Assembly: GCA_003819755.1 (NCBI GenBank)
Contig: RPQK01000413.1
Coordinates: forward strand, 1-6,904
Direction: 5' to 3'
Length of the DNA: 6,904 nucleotides
Source: Acidobacteriota bacterium
GTDB lineage: Bacteria; Acidobacteriota; UBA6911; RPQK01
The notes below the pieces were generated by a model. It was not told the origin of the DNA. It did no database searches and saw nothing but the letters and a program-made list of their open reading frames with translations. This document shows, in pieces, positions 1-6,746 of this stretch. The position numbers and the translations under genes are program-made. Numbering within the stretch: position 1 is the stretch's first letter; the number at the start of each line of letters is the position of its first letter.

Positions 1-180
1 CTGTCTTCTGTCTTCTGTCTTCTGACTTCTGTCTTCTGTCTTCTGACTTCTGACTTCTGACTTCTGACTTCTGACTTCTTCTGACTCCTGACTTCTGACT
101 TCTGACTTCTGACTTCTGACTTCTTCCGACTTCTGACTTCTGACTTCTTCCGACTTCTTCCGACTTCTGACTTCTGACTC
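1..180. repeat. Degenerate heptamer tandem repeat (CTGACTT/CTGTCTT)
   Basis: The whole stretch parses exactly into 24 heptamers plus four extra CTT trinucleotides (78-80, 123-125, 147-149, 157-159). The first units are mostly CTGTCTT. From 43 onward they are CTGACTT, with CTGACTC at 81-87 and 174-180 and CCGACTT at 126-132, 150-156 and 160-166. Three of the four CTT insertions are followed directly by a CCGACTT variant, so CTTCCGACTT behaves as a 10-base sub-unit. There are no unique spacers, so it is not a CRISPR array. The left end is cut by the window. Only 21 bases separate the array from the ATG at 202, so any promoter for the downstream gene must lie inside or upstream of the array, and the transcript probably carries part of it. 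Heptameric short tandem repeats are known from several bacterial groups; a role here is not shown. Confidence 0.97.
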
Positions 181-201
181 CTTGAAACCGGGAAGAATAC
201 A

Positions 202-1146
202 ATGAAGAAAATGCCATTCAGCCTTCGCACGATCATCGCAGTCGGCGTCATCCTGTTGCTGACAACAATCTTCTCCACTCAGGCCGAAGGTAAGAAGCTG
301 TCTGTCGTCGGCAGCACCAGCGACTTGGCCGCCCTTGCAGGAGAGGTCGGGGGGGACCGCATCGATGTGCAATTAATCGCCAAGGGGTATCAGGATCCTC
401 ACTTCGTGGAGGCGAAGCCAAGTTTCCTGCTGCTGCTGCGCCGGGCGGATCTGCTTGTCACTGTCGGCCTTCAGCTGGAAATCGGGTGGCTGCCGCCGCT
501 GATCACACAATGCGGCAATCCGAAAATTCAGCCGGGAGCACCCGGTTACCTTGACGCGTCGCAGTTTGCCGAGATCCTCGACATCCCGGCCGGTCCAGTC
601 ACCCGGGCGATGGGCGACGTCCATCCGCTTGGGAATCCTCACTACTGGTTGGATCCGGCCAATGGCCGACGTGTCGCAAAAGCAATTGCCGACAAGCTGG
701 GACAACTGGATCCGGCCAATGCGGGCTATTTTGCCCAACGTTTCAAGGATTTCGATCAGCGCCTCGCAGCCGCGGAGCAGAAGTGGGACGCGGCCATGAA
801 GCCTTACCGCGGGCGCAAGGTCGTCACGTATCACAATTCCCTTCCCAATTTCGCCAAACGCTTCGGCTTAAATGTGATCGGATACGTCGAACCCCGACCT
901 GGAATTCCGCCCTCTCCGAGCCACACCATCCAACTGATGGGGCTGATGAAGCGGGAAAACTGCAAGGTCATCATGGTCGAGCCTTACTTCGACCTCAAGA
1001 CCCCGAATTCCATTGCCCGAGAAACGGGAGCCAAGGTCGTCCAGTACCTGCCATCGGTGGGTGGGGAAAAAGAAGCGGATAGCTACTTCAAATTGTTCGA
1101 CTACGACCTTGATTTGCTGACAAAGGCCTTCGCGGCAACAAAGTAG
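202..1146 (+). CDS. Zinc-type metal ABC transporter substrate-binding protein (ZnuA/TroA family)
   Basis: A 314-residue extracytoplasmic metal-binding protein that captures Zn(2+) or a similar divalent metal and delivers it to an ABC-3 permease. A signal peptide is visible: basic MKK start, hydrophobic core at about residues 10-22, likely cleavage near residues 28-29 (TQA-EG). Family hallmarks are D65-P-H67, the N145-P-H147-Y-W-L-D-P block and T209-Y-H211-N-S, giving three conserved His ligands (67, 147, 211). A His as third ligand is typical of zinc members, whereas Mn-binding members usually have Glu there. The usual long His-rich loop is absent; only H141 precedes the second ligand. The usual fourth-ligand motif (LDPLGG) reads LPSVGG at 283-288, so the Asp is missing; E260 or D264 might substitute. 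The start is backed by GGGAAG at 190-195, six bases upstream. It is followed after 16 bases by the permease, suggesting one operon. The family is certain; the exact metal is inferred. Confidence 0.93.
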   Translation: MKKMPFSLRTIIAVGVILLLTTIFSTQAEGKKLSVVGSTSDLAALAGEVGGDRIDVQLIAKGYQDPHFVEAKPSFLLLLRRADLLVTVGLQLEIGWLPPLITQCGNPKIQPGAPGYLDASQFAEILDIPAGPVTRAMGDVHPLGNPHYWLDPANGRRVAKAIADKLGQLDPANAGYFAQRFKDFDQRLAAAEQKWDAAMKPYRGRKVVTYHNSLPNFAKRFGLNVIGYVEPRPGIPPSPSHTIQLMGLMKRENCKVIMVEPYFDLKTPNSIARETGAKVVQYLPSVGGEKEADSYFKLFDYDLDLLTKAFAATK

Positions 1147-1162
1147 CCGCCCAAGGAGTGAT

Positions 1163-2053
1163 ATGGAAATGCTTCCGTTCTTGTTGTGGCCGTTCATCGC
1201 GAGCCTGATTCTGACGGGTATCCATGCTTATCTCGGCGTGCATGTGGTCGAGCGCGGAGTCATTTTTGTCGACCTGGCCCTTGCACAAATCGCCGCCTTG
1301 GGCGCCACTATCGCCATCCTGCTAGGAATGGACGTCCATGGCCAGAGTGCCTATTGGCTTAGCCTCGCCTTCACCTTCATCGGCGCGGGCGTTTTCGCTT
1401 TTGCCCGGGCCCGGGCCGCGCACATCCCGCAAGAGGCCTTCATCGGCATCGCCTATGCGGTCGCATCCGCAGCCGCCATCCTGGCGATGAGCAAGGCTAC
1501 CGGCGAAACCGAACATCTGAAAGACATGCTGGTCGGCAATATTCTGGCAGTCGACCGGGCCGAGGTATTGAAAACCGCTCTTCTTTATGGCGTCATTGGG
1601 TTGTTTCACTACGTGTTCCGGCACAATTTTCTGCTGATTTCGACCGACCCGGCAGCAGCCGAGGCACGGGGCTTGAACCTTCGCCTCTGGGATTTTCTTT
1701 TCTATGCGTCCTTTGGCTTTGTTGTCACTTCCTCCGTCTCGATCGCCGGCGTACTCCTCGTCTTTTGTTACTTGATCGCCCCGTCGGTCGGCGCCATGCT
1801 TCTGGCGGAACACGTCGGAACACGCCTGGCGATCGGTTGGACTATGGGGACATTGGTTTCCGCGCTGGGCGTGTGCTTCTCGGTCTGGCTCGATCTGCCT
1901 ACCGGCGCCACCATAGTTTGCACGTTTGGGGCCGTCCTGCTGCTGGTGTTCATCTTGCACCTCTTCTTCTACCACGGCCGCGGAGCCCGGCCCTTGAAAG
2001 GCGCAATATCAGCCCGAGCCGAGGATCGTGCATATACGGGGAAGACGGAGTGA
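1163..2053 (+). CDS. Metal ABC transporter permease (ABC-3 / ZnuB-like family)
   Basis: A 296-residue, strongly hydrophobic inner-membrane protein with about eight predicted membrane segments (roughly 4-24, 34-54, 64-82, 92-110, 136-152, 182-205, 222-242, 250-270). It should form the dimeric channel through which the metal passes from the neighbouring binding protein. ABC-3 family signatures are the VERGVIFVDLALAQ block (29-42; many relatives have His in place of Q42), EAFIGIAYA (91-99), LVGNILAV (123-130), a cytoplasmic coupling-loop-like stretch DPAAAEARGL (162-171) and GVLLVFCYLIAPSVGA (196-211). The last about 25 residues form a hydrophilic tail. AAGGAG at 1153-1158 precedes two candidate starts: ATG 1163 (4-base spacing) and ATG 1169 (10-base spacing), so the N-terminus is uncertain by two residues. 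It lies 16 bases after the binding-protein gene and is presumably co-transcribed. The ATPase that should power it is not found downstream; the next gene is an unrelated transporter. Confidence 0.93.
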   Translation: MEMLPFLLWPFIASLILTGIHAYLGVHVVERGVIFVDLALAQIAALGATIAILLGMDVHGQSAYWLSLAFTFIGAGVFAFARARAAHIPQEAFIGIAYAVASAAAILAMSKATGETEHLKDMLVGNILAVDRAEVLKTALLYGVIGLFHYVFRHNFLLISTDPAAAEARGLNLRLWDFLFYASFGFVVTSSVSIAGVLLVFCYLIAPSVGAMLLAEHVGTRLAIGWTMGTLVSALGVCFSVWLDLPTGATIVCTFGAVLLLVFILHLFFYHGRGARPLKGAISARAEDRAYTGKTE

Positions 2054-2114
2054 GGGTCAGTTGTCCCAATCCGACCCCGAGGCGCCGGACCAATATAGAG
2101 TGCGGCGGCAGAGG

Positions 2115-2354
2115 CTGGACTTTATACAGATCTCGAGACCGGGACGGCGGTGCGGGCGGAGGTCCGACAGAGCCGCAAGCGCAGCGTTTTTTGCGGACCG
2201 TCAGCGGACGGGGAGCGCGTCGGATGCGTGCCTCGAGCACGAATGGGTCTCGCTCCGGCGCGCGTCCGACGCGCTCCCCGTCCGCTGACGGTCCGCAAAA
2301 AACGCTGTGCGGCTCTGTTCGATCCTGCTGGTTCAAGATGTGTATAAAGTTCAG
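2115..2354. repeat. Large palindromic element with perfect 43-base inverted arms
   Basis: The core arms at 2182-2224 and 2265-2307 are exact reverse complements over 43 bases, enclosing a 40-base centre (2225-2264) that holds a small stem (CGTGC 2227-2231 / GCACG 2237-2241). Each arm contains a run of six T or A (2187-2192 / 2297-2302). Pairing continues outward through ACAGAGCCGC (2167-2176) and its complement (2310-2319), with a four-base AGCG insertion on the left side. The outermost blocks, 2115-2133 and 2336-2354 (CT[G/A]..TTTATACA type), match at 17 of 19 positions with unequal spacing between blocks. This looks like two head-to-head copies of one repeat unit, or a small non-coding palindromic element. 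A transcript reading through it would fold into a very stable hairpin. No transposase or clear target-site duplication was seen. Confidence 0.9.
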
Positions 2355-2465
2355 GGCAGAGGGAGTCCCGATAGTAGGCGCCGGGTCCTGGGTCTCTTGA
2401 TGCGAGGCTGAAGAGGCGCTGAGGCCGCCGGCTGCCCCTGGTGTCACGCGGGGCAGAACCGAGGT

Positions 2466-2469
2466 GGAG
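2466..2469 (+). promoter_or_regulatory. Ribosome binding site that sets the ChrA start
   Basis: GGAG lies seven bases upstream of ATG 2477. The alternative in-frame GTG at 2441 has no purine-rich sequence ahead of it and falls in a hairpin loop, so the ATG is preferred. Confidence 0.6.
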
Positions 2470-2476
2470 CTGGACG

Positions 2477-3625
2477 ATGGAGTCGCAAGCCAACTCGGAG
2501 AAGCGGGGATCGCTTGGAGCGATCGTCTTGGTCTTTTTGAAACTTGGGGTGATCGGCTTCGGTGGTCCCGCAGCGCATGTCGCCATGATGGACGACGAGG
2601 TGGTCCGCCGCCGGCGCTGGCTGTCACGCGACGAGTTTCTTGACCTGCTGGGCGCTGCCAATCTGATCCCAGGCCCGAATTCCACCGAAATGGCGATCCA
2701 CGTCGGACGCCGGCAAGCCGGGTGGCCGGGCCTGATCCTTGGAGGAGCATGCTTCATTCTGCCGGCGGCTTTCATCGTCACCGCGTTCGCCTGGGCCTAT
2801 GTCAGGTATGGCTCGCTCCCCGAAGTCGCGGGCGTGCTCTACGGCGTAAAGCCGGTCATCATCGCCATCGTGTTGCAGGCGTTGATCAGTCTCGGACGCA
2901 CAGCGCTCCGAAGCGTCTTTCTCGCGGCGGTTGCCGCAGTGGCGACCGCACTCGCGTTTCTCGGCGTCAACGAGCTGTTGCTGCTCGTCGGGGGCGGAGT
3001 TGTGATGATGGCTGGGAAATGGCGGCCTCGCACGATGCTCCGTTTAGTGCTGGCCTGGCCACTCGGAGTGATCGCGAACAGCGCCGGCGGCATCGGATCG
3101 AACGTGGGCCTGTGGCCGCTTTTCTGGTTTTTCGTCAAAGTCGGCTCGATCTTATATGGCAGCGGGTACGTGCTGCTCGCCTTCATAAGAGCCGACCTCG
3201 TGGAGCGCTGGCGTTGGTTGACTGAAACTCAATTGCTCGACGAGGTCGCGGTGGGACAGGTGACCCCGGGGCCGGTCTTCACGACCGCGACGTTTATCGG
3301 CTATCTGCTGGCTGGTCCGCTGGGCGCCGCCGTAGCAACGGTCGGGATCTTTCTTCCGGCATTTGTCTTCGTGGCCGTCAGCAGCCCACTCATTCCTCGC
3401 ATCCGGCGTTCCCCCCTGGCCGGGGCTTTTCTGGACGGAGTAAATGCAGCATCCCTGGCGCTGATGTTCTTCGTGACGTTCCAGCTGGGAATGGCGGCGC
3501 TCGTCGATCTTCCGACCCTCATTCTGGCCGCCGGCGCCGCGCTTGCGCTATTTCGCTTCCGGGTGAATTCGGCGTGGCTGGTGCTGGGCGGTGGTCTGCT
3601 CGGGCTGGCTCTACAGGGACTGTAG
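2477..3625 (+). CDS. chrA: Chromate transporter, ChrA family, two-domain form
   Basis: A 382-residue inner-membrane protein of the CHR family; characterised members export chromate from the cytoplasm. Both CHR domains are present, as in long-chain ChrA. The first has FLKLGVIGFGGPAAH (20-34) followed by NLIPGPNSTEMAIHVG (62-77). The second has FVKVGSILYGSGY (219-231) followed by VGQVTPGPVFTTATFIGY (259-276). Matching GFGG/YGSG and PGP motifs in the two halves reflect the known internal duplication of the family. About ten hydrophobic segments are visible and the length is normal. The ATG at 2477 is preferred over the in-frame GTG at 2441, which would add 12 residues without an RBS. The TAG stop overlaps a 16-base repeat copy, and another copy in opposite orientation lies upstream at 2161-2176, so the gene is bracketed by inverted repeats. 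No ChrB-type regulator is adjacent. Family assignment is secure; chromate as the true substrate is inferred, since some CHR members act differently. Confidence 0.93.
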   Translation: MESQANSEKRGSLGAIVLVFLKLGVIGFGGPAAHVAMMDDEVVRRRRWLSRDEFLDLLGAANLIPGPNSTEMAIHVGRRQAGWPGLILGGACFILPAAFIVTAFAWAYVRYGSLPEVAGVLYGVKPVIIAIVLQALISLGRTALRSVFLAAVAAVATALAFLGVNELLLLVGGGVVMMAGKWRPRTMLRLVLAWPLGVIANSAGGIGSNVGLWPLFWFFVKVGSILYGSGYVLLAFIRADLVERWRWLTETQLLDEVAVGQVTPGPVFTTATFIGYLLAGPLGAAVATVGIFLPAFVFVAVSSPLIPRIRRSPLAGAFLDGVNAASLALMFFVTFQLGMAALVDLPTLILAAGAALALFRFRVNSAWLVLGGGLLGLALQGL

Positions 3626-3640
3626 CGGCTCTGTCGGACC
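3625..3640 (-). repeat. 16-base repeat copy overlapping the chrA stop
   Basis: GCGGCTCTGTCGGACC is the exact reverse complement of 2161-2176 in the outer left arm of the palindromic element. Its first base is the last base of the chrA TAG. A related form (GCGGCTCTGT, then TCGATCC) occurs at 2310-2326. The rest of the gap to the next gene (3641-3806) shows no further repeat or clear terminator; a lone TTGACA at 3714-3719 has no matching -10. Confidence 0.8.
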
Positions 3641-3793
3641 TCGGCACATTGTCGGGCGTCCTGCGCTCGATTCGCCGAACCGCTCTCTCCATCCTCGATT
3701 CGTAACTCCCCCTTTGACAAAACTTTGCGAATCTTGAAGTGACTTGTCGGGCCTTCCGAGAGAAGATAGGACCCGAGTAAAAGGGGGGAGTAA

Positions 3794-3800
3794 AGGGAGG
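3794..3800 (+). promoter_or_regulatory. Strong ribosome binding site for the large secreted protein
   Basis: AGGGAGG ends six bases before ATG 3807. This decides the start in favour of 3807 over the upstream TTG at 3744, which lacks an SD and would place 21 charged residues ahead of the signal peptide. Confidence 0.8.
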
Positions 3801-3806
3801 GTGCCG

Positions 3807-6698
3807 ATGAACCGCGATCTCCTCGTGCGAAAGGCGGCCGTTTTGCTTGGGTGCGGTGCTTTCGTTTTCCTGTGGAGCCTCACCGCGTTAGCCGGCTCCC
3901 CGGTCCAATCTCGACCCCACTTGAGCGACAGGCGCTCCGACGAGCACCTGGGAACCAGGTCGCTGCGATTCCAGAGCACCGGGTACACGGTCTACGGCGA
4001 CTGGTTTGTGAGTGCTTATCTCACGCCCTCCGTGTGGGAACCAGGGGTCGATATCCGAGTCGGGGCCGACCTGACGCTGCTCGAGACCCACATCAACGCC
4101 CTCCGGACCGCGAAGACGAAAATCGATTCGTTCTGCATGCTCGTGACCGCCGAGCGGACCTTCGACCCGGCGGGTCACTTGCGTCTGCCGAGCGACGAGA
4201 AAATGTCGACCCTCCTGACCCCGACCGGGCTCCCGATTGAAGGCGGCTGGCAGGGCCCGATCACCGATCGTTTCGGCTACGGGTTCAAGACCCCTATTGA
4301 CGTTTTCCTTCTGCATCCAGCCACAGGCGGAGTCGTCCAGTCCGGTCAGCGCACGATCAGTTTCTCCGCCGATGTCACCGCCCCCGCGGACCTTCCACCC
4401 GGCATATATCGGATCCGCCTCGATTTCGCGATCAAGAGCGGGACTAAATACTACAGCCTGAACGGCGATGCCTTCGGCACACGCCCGTTCTTTACCGGCC
4501 GCCCGACGGAATCGCACGTCTACTCGCCGCCGTTTGAATCGGACGGCTTTGACGTGTCGCATCAGTGGATCGATGCTTCGCAGATCGTTCCGCGGATCCC
4601 CTGGGTCCTGCTCGCGAAGTACAACTCAAACGGGTACAAGGGAGTCATCGCCGAGGAGGATAAACCGACCTTCGGGCTGGCAAGCCGAAACCTGATTCAG
4701 GACGACGTAATATTGCCGCTCTACAACGATGCCGGCAACAAAATCCCTTACTCCCTGGAGCCACAGTTTTCACCGGACACAATCGAATTGCGCTCAAATA
4801 TTCCCTGGAACTATCAGAGCGGAGAGATGTCGGTCGAGGTCACTTCACCGGACGGGAAGACCACCAGGCTGGGCACCGCGCCATTCGTCGGGGCCTCCGG
4901 GCAGTGGCCGACAACCAAGCGCGCCGCCTTCACCAGCTGGAAACCGACATCCTACGGCCTCTACACCTTGAAGGTTACGGGCTGGCTGGCCGATATTTGG
5001 GGCAACCGGTACGAAGGAGGAGGCACCTACCGATTTTGGATTGCCAAGCGGATGACGCTCGCCACGGCCACCTTCCAGGGAATGCCTTACCCGGTCGGCA
5101 GTATTTACGGGCGTGATACCGCTTTTGCCCCGGCCGTTCCCGCCGACGTCGAAGTGACCGCGACGCTCTTCCCCTACTCGGACGCGAGCAGTCCTCGGAG
5201 CGTCTCTTTCACGGGGACAGCCTCGCAGGCCGGTGTATTCGGCGCGGCCCAGGGTAACAAGTCTTTGCCGCTTGATACGCCAGGCGAGTACCTGGGTTAC
5301 GTGCTGGCGCGGTACACCGATCCCGGCGGGCATCTGTGGGTCTGCAGCATGAGACACGCGGGTGTCGTCTACCCGGCCGACTCCCCGATAGTGGCTCGCG
5401 GCAAGAAGCTGAAGATCAACGGACAGCTGACGGATCGGGGAGACACCCATTTTGAAGGCTATTACGACAACGCGAGCCAAGAGACCAAGCTGGCCCACGT
5501 TAATTTCCCTTACAACCCCGGCGATGTTCTGCTGATAGCCAGCGAGGGCCTGGGTGCGAATAAGATTGAACCGGTCATCACCTGGGAATCCAAGCTCAAT
5601 CCGGCGCCCTACGACCCGGCCATCAGCCGCGTGGGGGGATCGAATGTGCGGATTAAGACTTCAAATGGATACTCGCCGCACTTGTTTCCCGAGTACATAA
5701 CCGAGCTCGCCTACTACTATGGATCGGCCGCCAGACCGGGGTTCATGGGCCGGTTTCTCGTCGGTGAGGATGGAGTCCGCTCGCCCTACTGGCCAACCAG
5801 CCCGAACAGTTTCGGAGGGCAGATCAACGCCTCCAGCAACGGTGATTTGCCGGGAGACATTTATAGGTTCATGGGCGGGGTCGTCATTCGCAAAACCGGC
5901 CAGACTCCGGAGTACGCCGGCTACCTTTCCAGCGGTTTCATGCTTGCGGGAGGATCACACAACAACCGCGTGATCGCGCCGGGAACCGAGACGCTCTTAG
6001 GGTCGGATGGAAGCAGGGCCCGTTTCTTCCTGGTTGGTTTGCGACCGGGCATGATGTATGCAACCGGTCACACCCTGGCGTTCGCCGTTCAGATCGACCC
6101 GATCCTGCCGGTCAATGTTACGTGGGAATTTTTCTACCCGGACGGGAAGCAGGTCGTCACGACCGGAAAAGGCGACGCCTTCGGCTCTGCTGTTGGAAAG
6201 GATCGTTTCGTGCTCGATCAACCGGGCGTCTACAGGTACAAGATCCAGGGGGAATGGGACGGAAATTCGGGCTATATGCCCGGTTTGCCGAAAGAAGGCG
6301 GGTTCCTGTATGTTGTCGAGAAAGACCGCCCGGCGGACGCGCCCGTGCTCAGCCTGAACTTTCCAGCCGAGTACGTTTTCCCCGCCAAGGAAGGTTTCGT
6401 CGTCAAAGGGAACAGTACCGCCCAACAGGTTTACTATGCGGCCGTTATCCCCGGAGCGGTCATCGGGCAGGGCTGGCTGCCGGTTACTGACGGGACGTTC
6501 ATCTACTATCACAATCCGAATGCCGTAACCCTCTCGACGCCCACTTACGATACGGTCAACCGAGTCAAAGGCACGTCGGAGCTAGGGGACGTGGTTCACT
6601 TGACCTTCTTCTCGCGCGAGACGACCGCCGATGGCCGGGCTTTCCACTCGTTGGTGCGCCTGATCGTCCGGGGGACGCGCGTGATTCACGTAAAGTAG
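3807..6698 (+). CDS. Large secreted protein of unknown function with repeated Ig-like modules
   Basis: A 963-residue protein that I cannot assign to a named family. An N-terminal signal peptide is clear: NRDLLVRK, hydrophobic core 10-26, and an ALA-GS cleavage site after residue 29. The mature part is rich in Gly, Pro, Tyr, Phe and short beta-like stretches, with no transmembrane helix, enzyme motif, LPXTG or PEP-CTERM signal. A turn motif PGxY or YGxY recurs at 198-201, 383-386, 492-495 and 806-809, each followed by alternating hydrophobic residues as in an Ig-like tyrosine corner. LDxPGxY is shared at 489-495 and 803-809. SPDGK (347-351) and YPDGK (777-781) each begin a segment ending in GG.Y/FL.F/YV..K (to about 414 and 839), so these two modules look homologous. 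Only two Cys remain in the mature chain (110 and 513). The TAG stop is followed at once by an in-frame TAA. A surface, periplasmic or secreted binding or structural role is a guess. Confidence 0.88.
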   Translation: MNRDLLVRKAAVLLGCGAFVFLWSLTALAGSPVQSRPHLSDRRSDEHLGTRSLRFQSTGYTVYGDWFVSAYLTPSVWEPGVDIRVGADLTLLETHINALRTAKTKIDSFCMLVTAERTFDPAGHLRLPSDEKMSTLLTPTGLPIEGGWQGPITDRFGYGFKTPIDVFLLHPATGGVVQSGQRTISFSADVTAPADLPPGIYRIRLDFAIKSGTKYYSLNGDAFGTRPFFTGRPTESHVYSPPFESDGFDVSHQWIDASQIVPRIPWVLLAKYNSNGYKGVIAEEDKPTFGLASRNLIQDDVILPLYNDAGNKIPYSLEPQFSPDTIELRSNIPWNYQSGEMSVEVTSPDGKTTRLGTAPFVGASGQWPTTKRAAFTSWKPTSYGLYTLKVTGWLADIWGNRYEGGGTYRFWIAKRMTLATATFQGMPYPVGSIYGRDTAFAPAVPADVEVTATLFPYSDASSPRSVSFTGTASQAGVFGAAQGNKSLPLDTPGEYLGYVLARYTDPGGHLWVCSMRHAGVVYPADSPIVARGKKLKINGQLTDRGDTHFEGYYDNASQETKLAHVNFPYNPGDVLLIASEGLGANKIEPVITWESKLNPAPYDPAISRVGGSNVRIKTSNGYSPHLFPEYITELAYYYGSAARPGFMGRFLVGEDGVRSPYWPTSPNSFGGQINASSNGDLPGDIYRFMGGVVIRKTGQTPEYAGYLSSGFMLAGGSHNNRVIAPGTETLLGSDGSRARFFLVGLRPGMMYATGHTLAFAVQIDPILPVNVTWEFFYPDGKQVVTTGKGDAFGSAVGKDRFVLDQPGVYRYKIQGEWDGNSGYMPGLPKEGGFLYVVEKDRPADAPVLSLNFPAEYVFPAKEGFVVKGNSTAQQVYYAAVIPGAVIGQGWLPVTDGTFIYYHNPNAVTLSTPTYDTVNRVKGTSELGDVVHLTFFSRETTADGRAFHSLVRLIVRGTRVIHVK

Positions 6699-6700
6699 TA

Positions 6701-6711
6701 AACAGAGCCGC
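6701..6711 (+). repeat. Short copy of the ACAGAGCCGC repeat word after the last gene
   Basis: AACAGAGCCGC directly follows the TAG of the secreted-protein gene and matches the reverse complement of 2310-2320 over 11 bases. CAGAGC (6703-6708) can also pair with GCTCTG (6716-6721) in a 6-bp hairpin with a seven-base loop. Being short, it could be a remnant of the same family or chance. Confidence 0.45.
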
Positions 6712-6746
6712 CCACGCTCTGCGTCGATACTGTTGAAAGAGGTCGT

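Larger units (their letters stand above)
2054..2476. other. Repeat-bearing intergenic region between permease and chromate transporter
   Basis: This 423-base stretch contains no credible gene. Reading frames that cross it on both strands are rich in Arg, Pro and Gly and are largely created by the inverted repeat at 2115-2354. Bases 2054-2114 and 2355-2430 show nothing I can name. A 7-bp hairpin (CTGCCCC at 2432-2438 with GGGGCAG at 2450-2456) lies just ahead of the ChrA start and covers the alternative GTG at 2441. I could not find a convincing -35/-10 pair for the downstream gene. Confidence 0.7.

Noticed and set aside
1..180. Possible CRISPR array
   Set aside because: The units are 7 bases with no unique spacers between them; it is a simple tandem repeat.
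1322..1975. Long open frame on the minus strand inside the permease gene
   Set aside because: It is the antisense shadow of a well-recognised permease, with a low-complexity charged composition and no family features.
2054..2110. Possible terminator right after the permease gene
   Set aside because: Only a short GGGTC/GACCC-type pairing is possible and no T-tract follows it.
2441..2476. GTG 2441 as the chrA start
   Set aside because: It has no ribosome binding site and lies in a hairpin loop; ATG 2477 has GGAG at a good distance and gives a normal ChrA N-terminus.
1950..2781. Overlapping minus-strand frames of 266 and 219 residues, and shorter plus-strand frames, across the palindrome
   Set aside because: They are Arg/Pro/Gly-rich, overlap real genes antisense, and share the peptide CGPSADGER only because the inverted repeat is read on both strands.
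2161..3640. Classical transposon carrying chrA
   Set aside because: No transposase gene and no obvious direct target duplication flank the inverted copies, so only the repeat relationship is reported.
3714..3743. Promoter for the secreted-protein gene based on TTGACA at 3714-3719
   Set aside because: At 16-18 base spacing the sequences are GAAGTG-like, with no resemblance to TATAAT; a lone -35 is not enough.
3744..3806. TTG 3744 as the start of the secreted protein
   Set aside because: It would put 21 charged residues before the signal peptide and read through the strong AGGGAGG site that serves ATG 3807.
3888..4562. Minus-strand frame of 224 residues inside the secreted-protein gene, and similar frames at 4845-5498 and 5997-6512
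   Set aside because: These are antisense shadows; the plus-strand frame has a signal peptide, a strong RBS and coherent modules along its full length.
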